Positions 21,317-34,899 of a DNA stretch of 64,000 nt are shown here, in pieces. The stretch comes from Penium margaritaceum (lineage: Eukaryota; Streptophyta; Zygnematophyceae; Desmidiales; Peniaceae). The stretch's first letter is position 1. Each line of letters starts with the position of its first letter. Both the position numbers and the translations under genes were made by a program. A model generated the notes under the pieces. It was not told the origin of the DNA, did not search any database, and saw only the letters and a program-made list of their open reading frames with translations. The DNA lies in contig SZWC01001571.1 in assembly GCA_023375785.1 (NCBI GenBank), positions 175,760 through 239,759 on the forward strand, written 5' to 3'.

Positions 21317-23589
21317 AACGTGCACTATTTGCATGTAGAATAACATGTATACTCATACTAACATGTACATATATGTGTGTACATCCATTAATGTATGTTC
21401 GTTTTTACATGTTATAATGTATGCATCAACCAATACTTACATTAATATGTCAATACATAAAGATGCCTTTCTGTAAATCTAAAAAATAGTATCCTTATGT
21501 ATATCTATGTTTGTAAGTATATGTACATCCACATCTATATCTTTATCTATGTATCCATATCTATATCTACATCTAAAATGTATGTTTAGAACTATACCAA
21601 AAACTTTATCCATATCAATCCTAGATTTAAGTTTAAATGTACATATTTTTCAACTATGTTTTTATCAATGTTTCAAAATAATTTTACATGAAAATTTTTA
21701 TTTCAGTTTCTATGTGTAAATCTATTGTTTTCATGATTTGTTACTCATGTTTGTATTCTTTGTGAATAAGCATTTATTTTAACATCAAAATTTATATCCT
21801 CATATAAAAATATGTTGATAAATTTTCTATATCCATATGAATATAAATATTTACAAGTTTTTTGTATTTCAACGTTAATATTCATACATCTATATCTACA
21901 TCTGTTTATCTACATATTTATCATTATGAACATCTATAGTTGTTGGTACATTTATCTTTGTACCTAGATGTATATCTACATTATGATCTTAAGATGTATC
22001 GAAATCTATATCTTTATGTGTATTTATATCTATGTATGTAGCCATATCTATATTGATATCAACATAAAAATCTACAACTAAATTGCTATTTGTTTTTGTT
22101 TCATCTTTCTCCATCATCATTGTTATTTTCACAAATGAATTGACATCAATACAAGTCCTAGCCATCATTATCCAGATATGTCATTCCATTAACATGTCTG
22201 TCAACCTATGTACTTGAATTTGTGTATGCTCATGGTGGTATTACGTTGTTATTGAATCTTTCACATGTTTTATTCAAGAGATAATCATTTCAAATTACGT
22301 GAAAATATTCATTTCTTATAGGTCTGGAACTGTTTACCTATCACAAAAAATGGTTGATACCTCATGAAAACTTCATGAAGATACATGGATTTTGCCACAT
22401 AGTATCCCTTATTCTTAATGCATACATGTATTGATGTTTTCAAAAACAATAAATGAAAGTTAGGACTATGATTTAGACAATAATATGAGGTATTTTTTTT
22501 GGGTTTTAAAGATGGTCTAGGAAATATGTTTCTCCCATTTGGCTCCCTTTTGGAAGTTGCTACTTTGGTGGCTGTTGAATCCACTCCGCTTGGCTGTGAT
22601 ATAGAAGAGGTAGAAGCTATTACTTTATTGATAAAAGAGCTATAACTTAATGTTTCACTATACATATAGGTGTTTTCAAAACATGGACATGGGTTGAGAC
22701 ACACGATGACATCAAATACATGTGTAAATTAATTAATGGACAATGCATGAAAGAATGGTATGAATATAAATTGAAAAGATTATCCATGTAAAAAAAATAC
22801 CGCGGAAGTAAGCTCTCACAATTCCCCTCATTATGAATGTTCTAGGAATCAAATGTAGCTAGAGAATTATGTTATTTCTATCATTTCAATGTCAAGCATG
22901 TGTTTCCTTGTCCCCTAATGCTTGTTGCATATCAACATACATGGCATCGAACCAGCGACTTTGATTTTGATTTTGATTCTCCAGCTGGACGCAAGAGGCG
23001 GCACAGCAAACAGATTAGCGAGTGCTCATAACTGTTTACGATTGCACGTTTTTGGTTTTCCAGCATCAAATCAATCAACCCTCTCCCGCTGATTCTTCAT
23101 GGTTTGAAGGCAAGCTACTCCTACGTGGTATGTCTCCTAACGTCTGGGTAACATCCTATTTGTGTTTTTTGCTAGAATTAGAAGAAGTCATCGTGATGAA
23201 GATGTTAACACTAAACATGCAATGAAAAAACGGTTTTAGTTTAAAAGTAACCAAATCGATGATAAAACCCCACAAAGGCATCAAATTTAGCACCACAACA
23301 TCTCAAGGAATTTTGCTACATCAAACGTATCGCCCTTTGAACTGCGCATTGATGTGCATGGCGGCTACCAACCACACGGATTGATGCGCATGGGGGCTAC
23401 CAACTACCCGTGAAATTAGGATGCATTCCCATCTTCTTCAGACAAAAACAGCTAGCAAAACAACAGAGGAGGGACTTTGGTTTTGCGGTTTTGAACCCAA
23501 CCCCGGTATTTTGAAAATCAACAAGAGATCACAATTAGAGCGCAAAACTACTCAAACCCTAGAATAAAAAACCAAAATCAAAGGCGTCG
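21317..23589. other. AT-rich flank, no gene recognised
   Basis: Strongly AT-rich with degenerate TATCTATATCTACATCT-type low complexity to about 22100. A 131-codon minus-strand frame (22309-22704) is unlike anything I know. A short GATTTT repeat lies near 22958. A small tandem duplication of about 33 bp lies at 23348-23412. Confidence 0.6.
23064..23127 (+). other. Exon-like stretch with splice-site consensus on both sides (tentative)
   Basis: A pyrimidine-rich tract ending TTTTCCAG precedes a 64-base open stretch (reading HQINQPSPADSSWFEGKLLL) that is followed by GTATGT, a strong donor. No partner exons are identified. Confidence 0.15.
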
Positions 23590-23890
23590 GTTTAACGCCC
23601 ATGTTTTGCAAGGTTTCCTTACTTCACAATACATGGTTCCACGTCAGCTCTCATCAATCGTAGATGGCCGCCCGCGAATGAAGAGCATGCCACTCGCACA
23701 CTAGTCTTTGCGGTTGCTGTGAGTTTGGAGCTCTGAGGATACCCCGTTGTGGTCGCATGTTCTCGCTGTCGCCTGCAACTCCCCTGGGTAGCAATGATAG
23801 ATCCGCGTCGCCGTTGGGCCGTGAGGGGTAGTAATGCGAGAAACGAACCGTGGTAGGGGTATCGTTATGAAAAGTTGCCTCTTCCATGGA
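23590..23890 (-). repeat. Dispersed repeat R1, copy 2
   Basis: Reverse-orientation relative of 13200-13585; the minus-strand reading gives HNDT...PSRPNGDADLSLLPRG and then GDSENMRPQRG. No LTRs or clear ends are seen. Confidence 0.7.
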
Positions 23891-24955
23891 CTTTCGGTAC
23901 TGTATTTTAGTAGATGGGGTGAACCGGTGCTCTGATTTTGCTGTTAATTCTATACATTCGTTGATTTTGCACTTGAATTATGATGCTTTTTGTGATCGTA
24001 TGATTGGATGGGAATCGGTTTCAATCAGCGTGAGATGATTGTGGCATGCGCTGTTTACACGAGTGTACACACACGAATGCTGGATTCCCATGGTCGAAAC
24101 TTAGAAAATAAAAGATACAAAAATGAGCGAGGAGGGCCGCTGCATGCTAAGATTACAGTGGTCAACGCTGATGTGTGCCTCGACATCAGGCTCAACATCC
24201 GGACCCCAAAAGAGCGTCGGAAGACAGGCTGACTTTGGAAGTCATGTACGGCATCCTTAAACTGTTTGGCTTCTTGAAGTCAATGCTACGACTTGAAACG
24301 ACTCGTTGCCTTAAATTCCTCTTGTTTGGAGTCACTTCCAAATCCATGCGTAGGAACTTTGGTAAATTTGCAAGAAAACTCACATGGGCACAATGTTCTA
24401 TTTCCGAAGTTGACTTTGGAAGGCACGTGGCGTTCTAAAAATGACTTCTAACTTCTGATTTCCGACCATGGGAACCCGGAAAAACTCTACGGATTCGGAT
24501 TCTGCCTCTACGGACGCCATTTCAACTTCAGCCGGCGACCTTCCGTGATGTGCCTCCTGCACAGAGCACTGCGACCAAAACTGAGTACTTTCAGACAAGT
24601 TGGACATTCGTCATCAAGCGTGAATGTTGAAGACGACTTAGTTTTGAACTCTTCTTTGCACATGTTTTAAGATGAATGTCCTCATACTGGGAATTCTCTT
24701 TCATTATTTGCTTCTCCACACTTTAGACATTTCCAAGATTTTGGCAACCCCGCTACGTAGGCAAACTAGAAAAATGAACCATGACAAATTGGTAGGAGTT
24801 CTTTGATTTCTCCATTCATTTTGCAACAGCATCCTTGCAAACAATTGCAAACCCCTTTGCCCCAAGGCCCTCCAAGAACCACACCGGCACGGACGTAGAA
24901 TTAATAGCAGATAAAAAATGCTGGTTCGTCCCTACAAACTCGACCCAACGTGGCC
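23891..24955. other. No gene supported
   Basis: Mixed-composition flank. Minus-strand frames of 63-69 codons near 24192-24607 are not recognisable. The phrase TTGACTTTGGAAG recurs near 24230 and 24412, suggesting a decayed repeat. Confidence 0.5.
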
Positions 24956-25161
24956 ATGTGCTCTTTTCAGCCCGCAACCTATGTGGGGTTTCGATACTTC
25001 TTTCACGTAGACTAATTAGTCTACACAAACTGTTTGGGTGCTTTTTAATAGGCCCGGGTAAAGCCTGGCAATGCACACCTTTTAGCCCGCAACCTATGTG
25101 GGGTTCTGATACTCGTTGTGGGGTGCGTTTTGACAGGCCGGCAAAGAGCTTGGCCATCGCA
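24956..25161. repeat. Imperfect tandem duplication
   Basis: Two units of about 90-115 bp, both carrying TTTTCAGCCCGCAACC-like then TATGTGGGGTT, then a GGTGC.TTTT.A.AGGCC block and a GC-rich end reading GGC.A..GCAC. The origin is unknown. Confidence 0.75.
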
Positions 25162-25949
<788 letters not shown>

Positions 25950-25989
25950 TGTGAGCTCGGACACTATGTCCAAGCTCAACCAGTGAGCC

Positions 25990-26750
25990 CTCAGTCTTAA
26001 CGTGGCTTCCTATGAGAAGTCGTCCAAGATTGGTTTTCTTTTCAATGCCTAGGGTAAGATGCATTGCTGCACTTACCATGACTCTACTTCTATGGTAACT
26101 TATCCATTAAATTTGGTCCACTTGGACCCCCTCCTCTTAGTTGATTACCTCAGAGATTGAGTTTACATTATTCCACCCTGATTGTGTCTTCACTTGGATG
26201 CAGTGGGTCTACACCCTATGCCATATGGAGGACGCTTTCTTCGCGATTCTCCTTTGGCTGCTAATGGCTAAGCATTAGTCTTGTCACACCCTTCACACAT
26301 TCCGCTTAGATTGTGGTGGCCAGTTCTTAAACGAGATGGACACTTTCTTTACTGAGCAAAGTTTCAATCATCAACTCTCATTCCTTGCTACACCACAACG
26401 AAATGGTGTGCCCAAGCAATCAAATCGCACCATGGATGATGCAGTCTGTGCCATGCGGCTTGAGTGCGGTCTTCTAGAGCCCTTTGAATGTGAGGGCTTA
26501 TCCTATAGGACGAGGGTCTAGAACCACCTATTGCATGGTTCCCTTCTGGACAATACTGCGTTGTACGAGTTCTGGTTTGGTCATAGAGCCTGTCTCTATC
26601 TTGCTCATGTCTGTGTCTCATACACCAAGGACCAACGATGGTTGAGGGTCTCACCTCAGGGTTGCATGTGTGCCTTCCTCGACATCTCCCTACATTCGTT
26701 GGCCTCACGTGATTTGGGCCCTGCTCGACATCAAGATGTCAATTCTATCA
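25990..26750 (+). pseudogene. A integrase region
   Basis: Readings include LVHLDPLL, LRLDCGGQF and HQLSFLATPQRNGVPKQSNRTM, matching the copia integrase core (...SDNGGEF...HQ.S.PYTPQQNGVAERKNRT). Broken. Confidence 0.85.
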
Positions 26751-27599
26751 ACGTTCTCTTCTTTGAGGCACTCATCTACCGCAACTTGTCCAACATTCTG
26801 TCACTGGCCACAAACAACTTTTCCACCTGTGTTGCTTCCTTATAGATGGCAGGGACTTGTCATGTGGATGGGTCCGTCCGGGTATCCTTGCAAGGGATTC
26901 AATCTCCGACTACTCACAATCCAGCCATCTTGGTTGTGGTTCTAGTAGCCTCGTCGGTCCCGTCTGGTACACTTAGTCTAGTTCCAGTGTCATTCCCCTA
27001 TGTCAGACCTGATCTAGTGTCAAACCCTTTTCGAACAACTCATCTTCTATCTGCATCAGTCCCCTCTGGCACACCTAATCTAGTGCCAACATAAAGCCCC
27101 TCTTACACACATAACCATGTGTCAGTGTCTGTTCCCTCCAGCACACATGACCCCACATTTGTAACAGTACCTGTAGTCACACCTATCCAATATTCTCCTA
27201 CATCCTCTCCTCTTCCCTGCAATTCCACAACACTCGCAGTTGTGGCCCTTTGCTATGTAGCTTGACATTGTTATCTGGCTACTGTCACAAGCCCAGTTGG
27301 TCTCTTCGATCAATAGCCTCTAGGGCTTAGCAAAAGGTTGATTTGGCGCAAAGATACCCGGCTCATACTATTTAGATTGGCGACGAAGGCCCTTCATCCA
27401 AGTGTCAGTACAATCTACATTAAGGTGCATCCAGCGTGCCTTGTAGGCCATGAGTTAATCTCCCATAAGTTCTCGGTCACTTGAAATATCAGAGTTTGGA
27501 GGTGTACGTTTTGGTCAATTTGAGCTGTCCCTCGATGGCAGCTGTTCAAGGCTCGTTGGAGGCACTTTTTGCCAAGGGCACAAAGTTGTGGCATACTGC

Positions 27600-28250
27600 T
27601 TATGAGGATAAGCTTAGATGTTGATAAGCTTATTGATCTCCCACCTGGGCGGAAGGCCATATAGGCTAAGTGGGTCTTTTTGACAACAAGGTGAAGCCTG
27701 ACGGCTTATGAGATCACTAGAAAGGCCACTTGACGACCAAGAGGTTGTTATAAATTGAGGGTGCATGTTTTTTTGACACCTTCAAACCCGCTGGCCGTAC
27801 GAAAACCGCTTGCACCTAGTTCGGGGTTGCTCTATACCACAATTGGGAGTTGCACCACATGGATATAAAAACACGTTCATCCTTGGTACTCTAGAGGAGG
27901 ATATCTACATGGTCCAGCCACCAGGCTCTGAGGTCAGTGACAAGGTCTTGCGCTTGCGTAAGGCTTTGTACGGCTACAAGTAGTCAACTCGGTGCTCAAA
28001 CTTGGAAATTGATGGCATGCTAACACATGTTGGCTATGTGCAGAGTGATACCTACCCATCCCTCTTCCTTAGAATGACAAATAACAGCTTCACCGCTATC
28101 CTCGTCTCTGTGGATGACCTTCTGATTGAGTCTCCTTTGATGGAGGTCGTGAAGGAGGCTAAGCCAGTACTTCAAGGTACCTACACGATGAAGAATCTTG
28201 GTCCTGTAGCTATGTTCCTCACTATGGAGATCATGTTTGATCATTAGTGG
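27600..28250 (+). pseudogene. A reverse transcriptase region
   Basis: Readings include LISLPPGRKAI-like phrases, RLRKALYGYK, and SVDDLLIESP in place of the usual YVDDLLIASP, followed by MKNLGPVAMFLTMEI. These are copia RT landmarks. Broken. Confidence 0.87.
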
Positions 28251-28399
28251 CAGACACTCTTGTTGTATCAAGCACATTATGCCCCCATTGTGGGGCAGCT
28301 GTTTGCTGACCTCATTGATGCAATTCCTAGAGCCTCCATGCCTATCAAACCTATATTGTAAGATGACCTGAAGGTGGATGATTCAACTCAGTTTGGGGT

Positions 28400-29060
28400 A
28401 GCGGTGGACATGACCTTGTACTTGTGCCTCATTGGATATTTGATGTACTTGGTCACAACTACACGACTTGCCATCGCCTTTTCTTTCAACTTCATTGCAC
28501 ATTTCTTGCAGTTTCCATAAGCAAGAGCGCTTCACGCGGTTGTGTGATTGGTGGGGTATGTGGTTCCGATGGTAGTGTTGAGTGGTATCTGCAGGTCCAT
28601 AAACAATGACTGGGACTATAACCTTGATGGCCACAATTGGAAAGGTTATGTGTTCCTACTACATGGAATTTGAGGGCCATGGTGCAATGGCAAGAAGGGG
28701 TACATTGTACATAGCTCATTAGAGGCTGATTGTGTTGTCCTGGGGGCTAGGCCTACTAAGGCGGTGGGACAGTAGCGTCTGTTTTGTGAGTTTTGTCAAT
28801 CTATACCTTGCGACGTTCTATTATGTGACAACCAGAGTGCTCTTGTTATTGCTAAGAACTCTTGTGTGTTTCATACACGAACAAAACATATTGTTCTTGA
28901 GCATCACTTTACGCGTAATCTTGTGGAGCGACAAGTGATCTCCGTCATCTAGGTCTGCACATGCAGCTGGCTCACTTCTTCACCAAGGCACTGGAGAGAG
29001 GAAAGTTCATGGTAGCCATTTGTGGTGTAAGGCTTCGCCGCTTGCTTGAGGGTCGCCAAG
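28400..29060 (+). pseudogene. A RNase H region
   Basis: Phrases like LYLCLIGYLMYL, a SSLEADCVVL-like block and the segment CDNQSALVIAKNSCVFHTRTKHI match copia RNase H (D-E-D type). It ends at the purine tract. Broken. Confidence 0.82.
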
Positions 29061-29067
29061 GGTGGAG

Positions 29068-29250
29068 TGTGTGAGATTTGAATATTGAGCATCTCGTTAT
29101 GCATCTATGCCAAATCTGAACGTATATGTTCATGCGTGTCATGGAGTCATGAGGAATTGTTGTGATGTGAGCCATCCCCGTCTGTCTATACAACTCATTA
29201 TGACCACTCGGTCATGTCCATACTCATGAAGATCCCTGCTGCGGACCTTG
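29068..29250 (+). repeat. A-family LTR
   Basis: Starts TGTGTGAGAT after a purine tract and ends just before an initiator-Met-type primer site, so its limits are set from both sides. Its distal 100 bases resemble 63789-63890. Confidence 0.75.
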
Positions 29251-29251
29251 A

Positions 29252-29263
29252 TGGCATCAGAGC
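29252..29263 (+). promoter_or_regulatory. Primer binding site after the A-family LTR
   Basis: TGGCATCAGAGC matches the initiator-Met site at 11 of 12 positions. It sits downstream of what is A's 3' LTR, so this LTR also serves as the 5' LTR of another copy. Confidence 0.75.
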
Positions 29264-30578
29264 ACTGACAGGTGGTGATCCCACCCACCACTAGCTCCCA
29301 TGTAGTTGCTATGACATCCCAGGTGCTTGCTGGGGTGCTCTCTAATTTTTTTGCAGTCCATAGTGTTTTCTCAATGTACTGGTTTGTGAGCTCGATTTGC
29401 ATGTCTTGTATTTTGTGTCCACCGATCCATAATCTACCTACGCGTGTGACCATTTGTAGTATTTAGCTCAAAATTCTGCATCTTCAGGCAGTGTTGTGTT
29501 TGAATACCTGTGTGCCAAATCATGGCCGAAAGAGTGGTTTTGGCTAGTTTTAAGATGATGTTGCGTGTGTCACGCGCCCTATGCCACAGCAGGTATTTAT
29601 GGTGTGTGCTTTTTATTTCTCATTTCTCGTGTGTCTCCCTTGCCTCACCCTTATTTTTTGCACCTGCTTGCTTGCTAATGCGTGAGCTCATTGGGCAATG
29701 TCACCGTGCCAACAAAAGCAAGGCTAGGAAGCTTCTTAATAGTTTCTCTACTACTACTCTTGCGGCTACCGGGTGCAGCTACTGCTGTTGTGGTGGCCCT
29801 AACTAGCCACCGTTGCTTGACGTCACTGCTCAAATGGCAGCCGCAACATGGAAAGTTGCCGAGAAAATTTGGCAGAATTCTACCTCTGGTTCTACTAGAG
29901 GATTGCGTGACGTGAGGCCTCTGCTCAGGGCCTCCACATTGCGAGGACCTGTACATCCCACCCAACCCATCCCAGCCCAACCCGGACATCTCTATTGTTG
30001 CTATTACATGTTGTATGGTGGAGCTCACATACGTAATCACTCTATGTGTGTGATGCCTTGAGGGAATGGAGTAACCACCTAGGAAACATTCTGTGCAAGA
30101 GATTATGTTGCATAGAACATAACGTGATAGAAGATGCGTTGAAGTTTGGAGAGAAGTCAAAGAATTGCTTACAAACGTAAGATTTAGTCAAAGGAATGAG
30201 CGAAAGGGAGAGATATCTACTCCTCCTTGATCATGCGTCCATGTACACAATGCATCACCAAGGTGGTGAAAAACAACAAAAAAAATTACCTACGAGGCGT
30301 AGAACAAAGACCAGTGCAAACCTGGAAACTATGTGGGCTGCTCGTGATCCAAATGACAATCCTAAAGAAGTAGCATACACACAATAAAGTGCCCCTACAT
30401 TGTCAAGCAGATAAATAGTAAATGTAGGGCCACCGAGAAAATGGCCACGGGAGTGGGCCACTGCAAAAACTAATGTGAGCCCTAGAGAGCATAGAAAGTA
30501 TAGCTGAAATTGTCAATGTAACTGTCGACCACTGTGGAGTTCCCGCAAGTGATTGGTGTCAATTCCAGAGGTTACCAA
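29264..30578 (+). other. Leader-like tail of a further A-family copy, no gene recognised
   Basis: Follows a primer site. Near 29845-29875 a GGAAAGTTGCC...TTTGGCAG stem resembles the stem-loop before gag in D and E. The sequence is cut at 30579 by insertion of element B. Frames up to about 160 codons on the minus strand (29675-30160) are not recognisable. Confidence 0.5.
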
Positions 30579-31184
30579 TGTAGGTAGCCTAGGTTGCTAG
30601 GATGAGCAAGCAAGCAAGAGGAACCGGGCAACGCCATGGATCAGGGAAAGCTCGATTCCACTCAATAAGAATAAGGGAGCAGGTAACAAGGGATTGTAGC
30701 GCTAAGTGCCAGTTGATCATGCCACGCACAAAAGGCTCTTGACGTGGAGACAAGATGTTATCCAAGGATCGTACCCAACCCTGGAGCGAATGAGGTTCAT
30801 CTGGTTTCTCATGTGCCAGTATGAAACGAATGTGTGGTCCGGAGGTATCAGCAACCTGACACTACTAACCTTATGCATGAATGAGAAAGAAAATAAAACC
30901 ACATCAACCATGAACATATGTAGAAGCATGCATCCCTGTGAATATGTGCCCTATGCTAAGATGTAAGAGTACGGATCATGTAAGCTTTTGATCACTACAC
31001 GTCAGCTGTCCATAAACCCAATTTTGGTGCTGTGGCCACCACTTGTGCAATTGGTTGTGTGCTGCATGAAGCGTCACAATATTGCACCCAAGAGATTTAA
31101 TCCGATTCAATCACTTGCAGTGATTGTGCGAGTGTGTGAGAACATTCAAGAGGTCACTTGCATGTGTTACACCCATAACCAACA
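30579..31184 (-). repeat. B 3' LTR (left)
   Basis: Matches 44331-44977, for example GCAAGCAAGCAAG, TCTTGACGTGG and GCATGCATCCCTG. On the minus strand it starts TGTTGGTTATGG after GGAGAG. Confidence 0.9.
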
Positions 31185-31269
31185 CTCTCCAATGACCCAC
31201 AAACAAGTCTTCCACTCATACATGAGAGCACAATCAAGTAACTAGACAACATGACTCACAAGACGCATG

Positions 31270-32900
31270 TCAATCAGGGGCATCACGAGTGCACAGCACA
31301 CCAAAAACATGCACAACCGCTTCAAACATGCCACTGCTGAGAGCTTTGGTAAGGAATTCTACACGCTTCTGACCAGTGTTGAGCAAGACAACCTGAACTT
31401 CTCCTCTATTAATGCGATTGTGTACATAGTGATGCTCAATGTTGATCTGCTTGGTACGGGAGTGATGCATGCTATTGTGCTCAGTGATTGCATTCGCACT
31501 TTGGTTGTCATAGCATAGGATGATGCCCCCGATGGGAACACACAACCATTGTAACAAGCGAGACAGCAAGACACTTTCACACGTACTTGTACTGAGTGTC
31601 GCGTATTTTACCTCACTAGAGCTCCTGGCAACAGAACTCTGTTTTCCACTCTTCCAAGAGACAGCAGTCCTACCGATAAGAACGATGCAGCTGGTATTAC
31701 TGTGAGCATCAGTATCTTGTGTCCATTCATTTCTTTGTATCCATCAATGACCATTGAGGGCTGGACATGGTTGCACAACCATACACGTGCTTTGGGCAGT
31801 GTGCAGTGGAAGATGTGCAGCACACCTCAAGGTATTTTTGATGGGACTATTGAGAGAACCGGGCTAAGAAGTCTACACAGAAGGCCACACCTATCCGGGT
31901 AGTGGTCGTAAGATACATGAGTGATCTAATCACGCTCAGGTAGTCAGTGACACCAAAAATCTCCCCCAATTGTGATGGATTAAGGGAATTCAGCAGGAAC
32001 TGGTCTCCTAGAGTCATCGGTGTGGACGCAGTGGGGGTGTGAGCCAGGAAAGTGGTGAAGCACTCTTCCAGGCTGCAAACGTATGCTACCTGGTGCATGT
32101 GTAGAGTGTAATGCTGACAGTCAGGCTCAATTTCCATGCTAAGAAATACTCGTGCCAACCCCAAGTCCTTCATCTCATTCGTGTACTCCACTAGGCTCTT
32201 CATAGACTGAACCGCCACGGGACTGGGAGAGGCAATGGGCAGGTCGTCGACATAGACCAGGAGAACCACAAGGGCCTCAGAGGGAGCACTAAAAAATAGC
32301 ATAGGGCTGACAGTGTTACGTCTATAGCCATCCCTCTCAAGAGTGGAGGAGATCTCCATGTTCCAGAAATGCAATGCAACGTCTACTTGAGCCCATATAG
32401 AGCCTTATGCAGCCGCCAGACCTTGTTTGCGCCATCTGTAAATCCTGATGGCTGAACCATGTAGATCTTCTCATCAAGTTGTCCATGTAGGAAAGCATTG
32501 TTGATGTCCATCCGCTCGTCCAGTTCCTAGTCGTGGTGGGAGATTAGACTCAGATTAGCACGGGCAGTGGTATAACGCCCGACTGGACTAAAGGTCCCAC
32601 TCAAAGTTAAATCCAAGGATTTGAGAGAACCCTTTGGTTTTCAGGCAGCCTTGTACAAATCAACTGTGCATCAGGCTTCAGTTTTTGTCAAGCCACTAGC
32701 TTAAAGACACCATGCTCCTTGAGAGCGCTCAAATACTTTTGCATGGCTTTGTTCCATAGATCAGCATCAGCTGCCTCACGAGCCTGCCAATTAGTGGTGG
32801 GCTTTAGAGGGAGATTAGGCAGTCCACTGGCTGCAAAGTATGCTATGACATAACTAGCAATAGAGGAATCAAGGGCGCTATGGAACCCATGAGCAATGAG
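31270..32900 (-). pseudogene. B RT and RNase H region
   Basis: The minus-strand readings include VYVDDLPIASP, MKDLGLARVFLSMEIEPD and VIRSLMYLTTTTRIGVAFCVDFLARFSQ. RNase H follows, with CYDNQSANAI...HSRTKQINIEHHYVHN and EFLTKALSS. Their order and wording are those of copia pol. Broken. Confidence 0.92.
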
Positions 32901-33599
32901 AGCGTAGCTGACTCCAGAGTTAGGATGGAAGATACTGACAGCGAGGCTGAGTGCATCAAGACCAGTAGGTCTGACATAGGGGCCAATAGTGGAGGACGAC
33001 ATGCTGGAGCATGTGTCTCACTGAGCAGGCCATGCAGCTTGGGAAGGGCCAAGTGCATTCGGACCAGTGGATCTGAAAGAGGGTCCAATGAGGGAGGAAG
33101 ATGCACTCGACCATGTGGTCGCTGAGAGGATTGTCAAGTCTGGGAGGAAGACTACTGAGGGCCGAGTGGGGGGACCTGAGACGGTGGTGTAGAGGGATTA
33201 GAAATGGCTGGGTTCTGTAGCACAGGCTCAGGGGATGAGCTAGGAATAGAGTGCATAGGTGACTATGTTGGGACACTGAAGGGTGCCGACAAAGAGGGCA
33301 CAGCGAACACAAGGACATGCGACTTTGAGGAGGAGGCGCTCAGTGAGCTAGATATAGAGGATAGGCTGGGAGATTCACCGTCAGTGGAGGAGGCAGACAG
33401 AGACAGAGAGGAAGAGGGAGGACGAGCAAGACGAGCCATGCCAGTGGATCCCTGAGAATCCTCCAGAACAGAGGCTAGGATAGACACATCCCCCTGAGGC
33501 AACGGTGCAAGGAGAGAAAGGAGGATGGCCGGACACTGGATAGGTCATGAGGGAAGATTTCCTTGAAGAAGAGGACTTCACGAGACTCAATGACACGAG

Positions 33600-34500
33600 A
33601 TCAATAAGTGTCCCAGAAATGACAAAGCCTTGGACATGGCTGAGACACCATCAGAGGTATAGAGGTAGACACGGGGGCTACGTTTGTCGTCCCGAAAATC
33701 CTCAAGAAGCTGGACAGCAGCCACATAGCCCTAGATGCTAGCAAGAAACAAAACCGCGCAATGCCTGCACCACCGTTCAAAGGGAGTGATATGACAAGGG
33801 ATTTGGCCATGGGGAACATGGCCAAATGATGAGGCAATCCTAAGATGTAGCTTCCACATCACTCTTTTGGAGGAGGGAAAAGTACAAGAGATAGAGGATG
33901 TAGCGTCCAACCTTCCTAGAGCATTCTGGGCGAGGGGTCCCATGACATTAGCGCACAGGAGGTCAAGGAGATAGGACGTGCGAGACTCATAAGTGGAGAA
34001 AGGGGAGCAGTGTCTTTTACCCTCGGCACAGTCAAGATAGTCTTCGGAGCAAGGAAAATTGAATGTGGAAGCATCAAGACCGTGAGTGTGCTGGTCACAA
34101 AGCAAGCTATCAATGGCATCGGTGTGAATGTGGCAAAGGTGGCAATGTAGTAGCTTTGCATGCGCTTGTGAGAGTGAACGTGAGACATGAACAAGGCCAG
34201 TGGTGGCGGGATCAAGTGCAAAGGACAAAGCACGAATCAAAAGGTCACAGCGCTTGTCACGAAGCAGAACACGGGCCACTGGTATGGTGCAACACAGATG
34301 CAACATCATGGCTAGAGGAGAAGTCTGTGTCTTGGCCATCAAGATTGTGACTGTGAGAAGACTCGGCTCAAGAGAAGACAAGAGAGAAGGCTCTTTCTAC
34401 CTGAGGACACCTCAGGTAGAAAGAGCTCCCCCCAAAGGCCCAACAGAGTGGACAACCCTGGCACCCTAAGCCGGTAGGAACTGGCCAGAGCCAATGCATA
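33600..34500 (-). pseudogene. B integrase region
   Basis: The minus-strand reading has the zinc-binding end LLHCHLCHIHTDAID...YLDCAEGKRH (H-H-C-C), then ANVMGPLAQN and later ITPFERW..HCAVLF. Close wording is seen in D and E integrases, so the three are related lineages. Broken. Confidence 0.88.
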
Positions 34501-34899
34501 CAAAGTGAACAAAGCCAACAGGATCCAACGAGACAAACGGGGAATGGGAGGAGGTCATGTGGTTGGTGGCTCCAAAATCAAAGATCCGGATGCCACCCGA
34601 CACGTGACTAGAGGTGGGCTCATGGCTGACAGAAGCAATGGCAGAGTGCGGAGGAAGCTATTGGTCACAAACCGCAAGACAAGGAGGCAAACAGTAAGAA
34701 TTCCAATGCTCAATCCAGGGGACATCAATGGGACACCCTTGAAGATGACCTGACGACGGACCAGGTAGACCTTCTTCAACAGCGCGCACACACTCTCACC
34801 ACCCTCATCATGGAGGTGACGCTGGTGGAAGGCATGAAAGAGGGCATCGTCCAGCTGGCAGTTGTTGTCGGTTGGGTTAGGAGTGATGATGACGCCGGA

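Larger units (their letters stand above)
25950..29250 (+). mobile_element. A: Ty1/copia remnant, 5' end lost
   Basis: Plus-strand copia pol pieces in the order integrase, RT, RNase H, ending at a purine tract GGGTGGAG and a short LTR (29068-29250). No 5' LTR, gag or protease was found upstream. Heavily broken, probably dozens of changes, so old. Confidence 0.88.

Noticed and set aside
22309-22704. 131-codon minus-strand frame
   Set aside because: AT-rich sequence, no recognised domain and no splice or codon-use support; could be chance.
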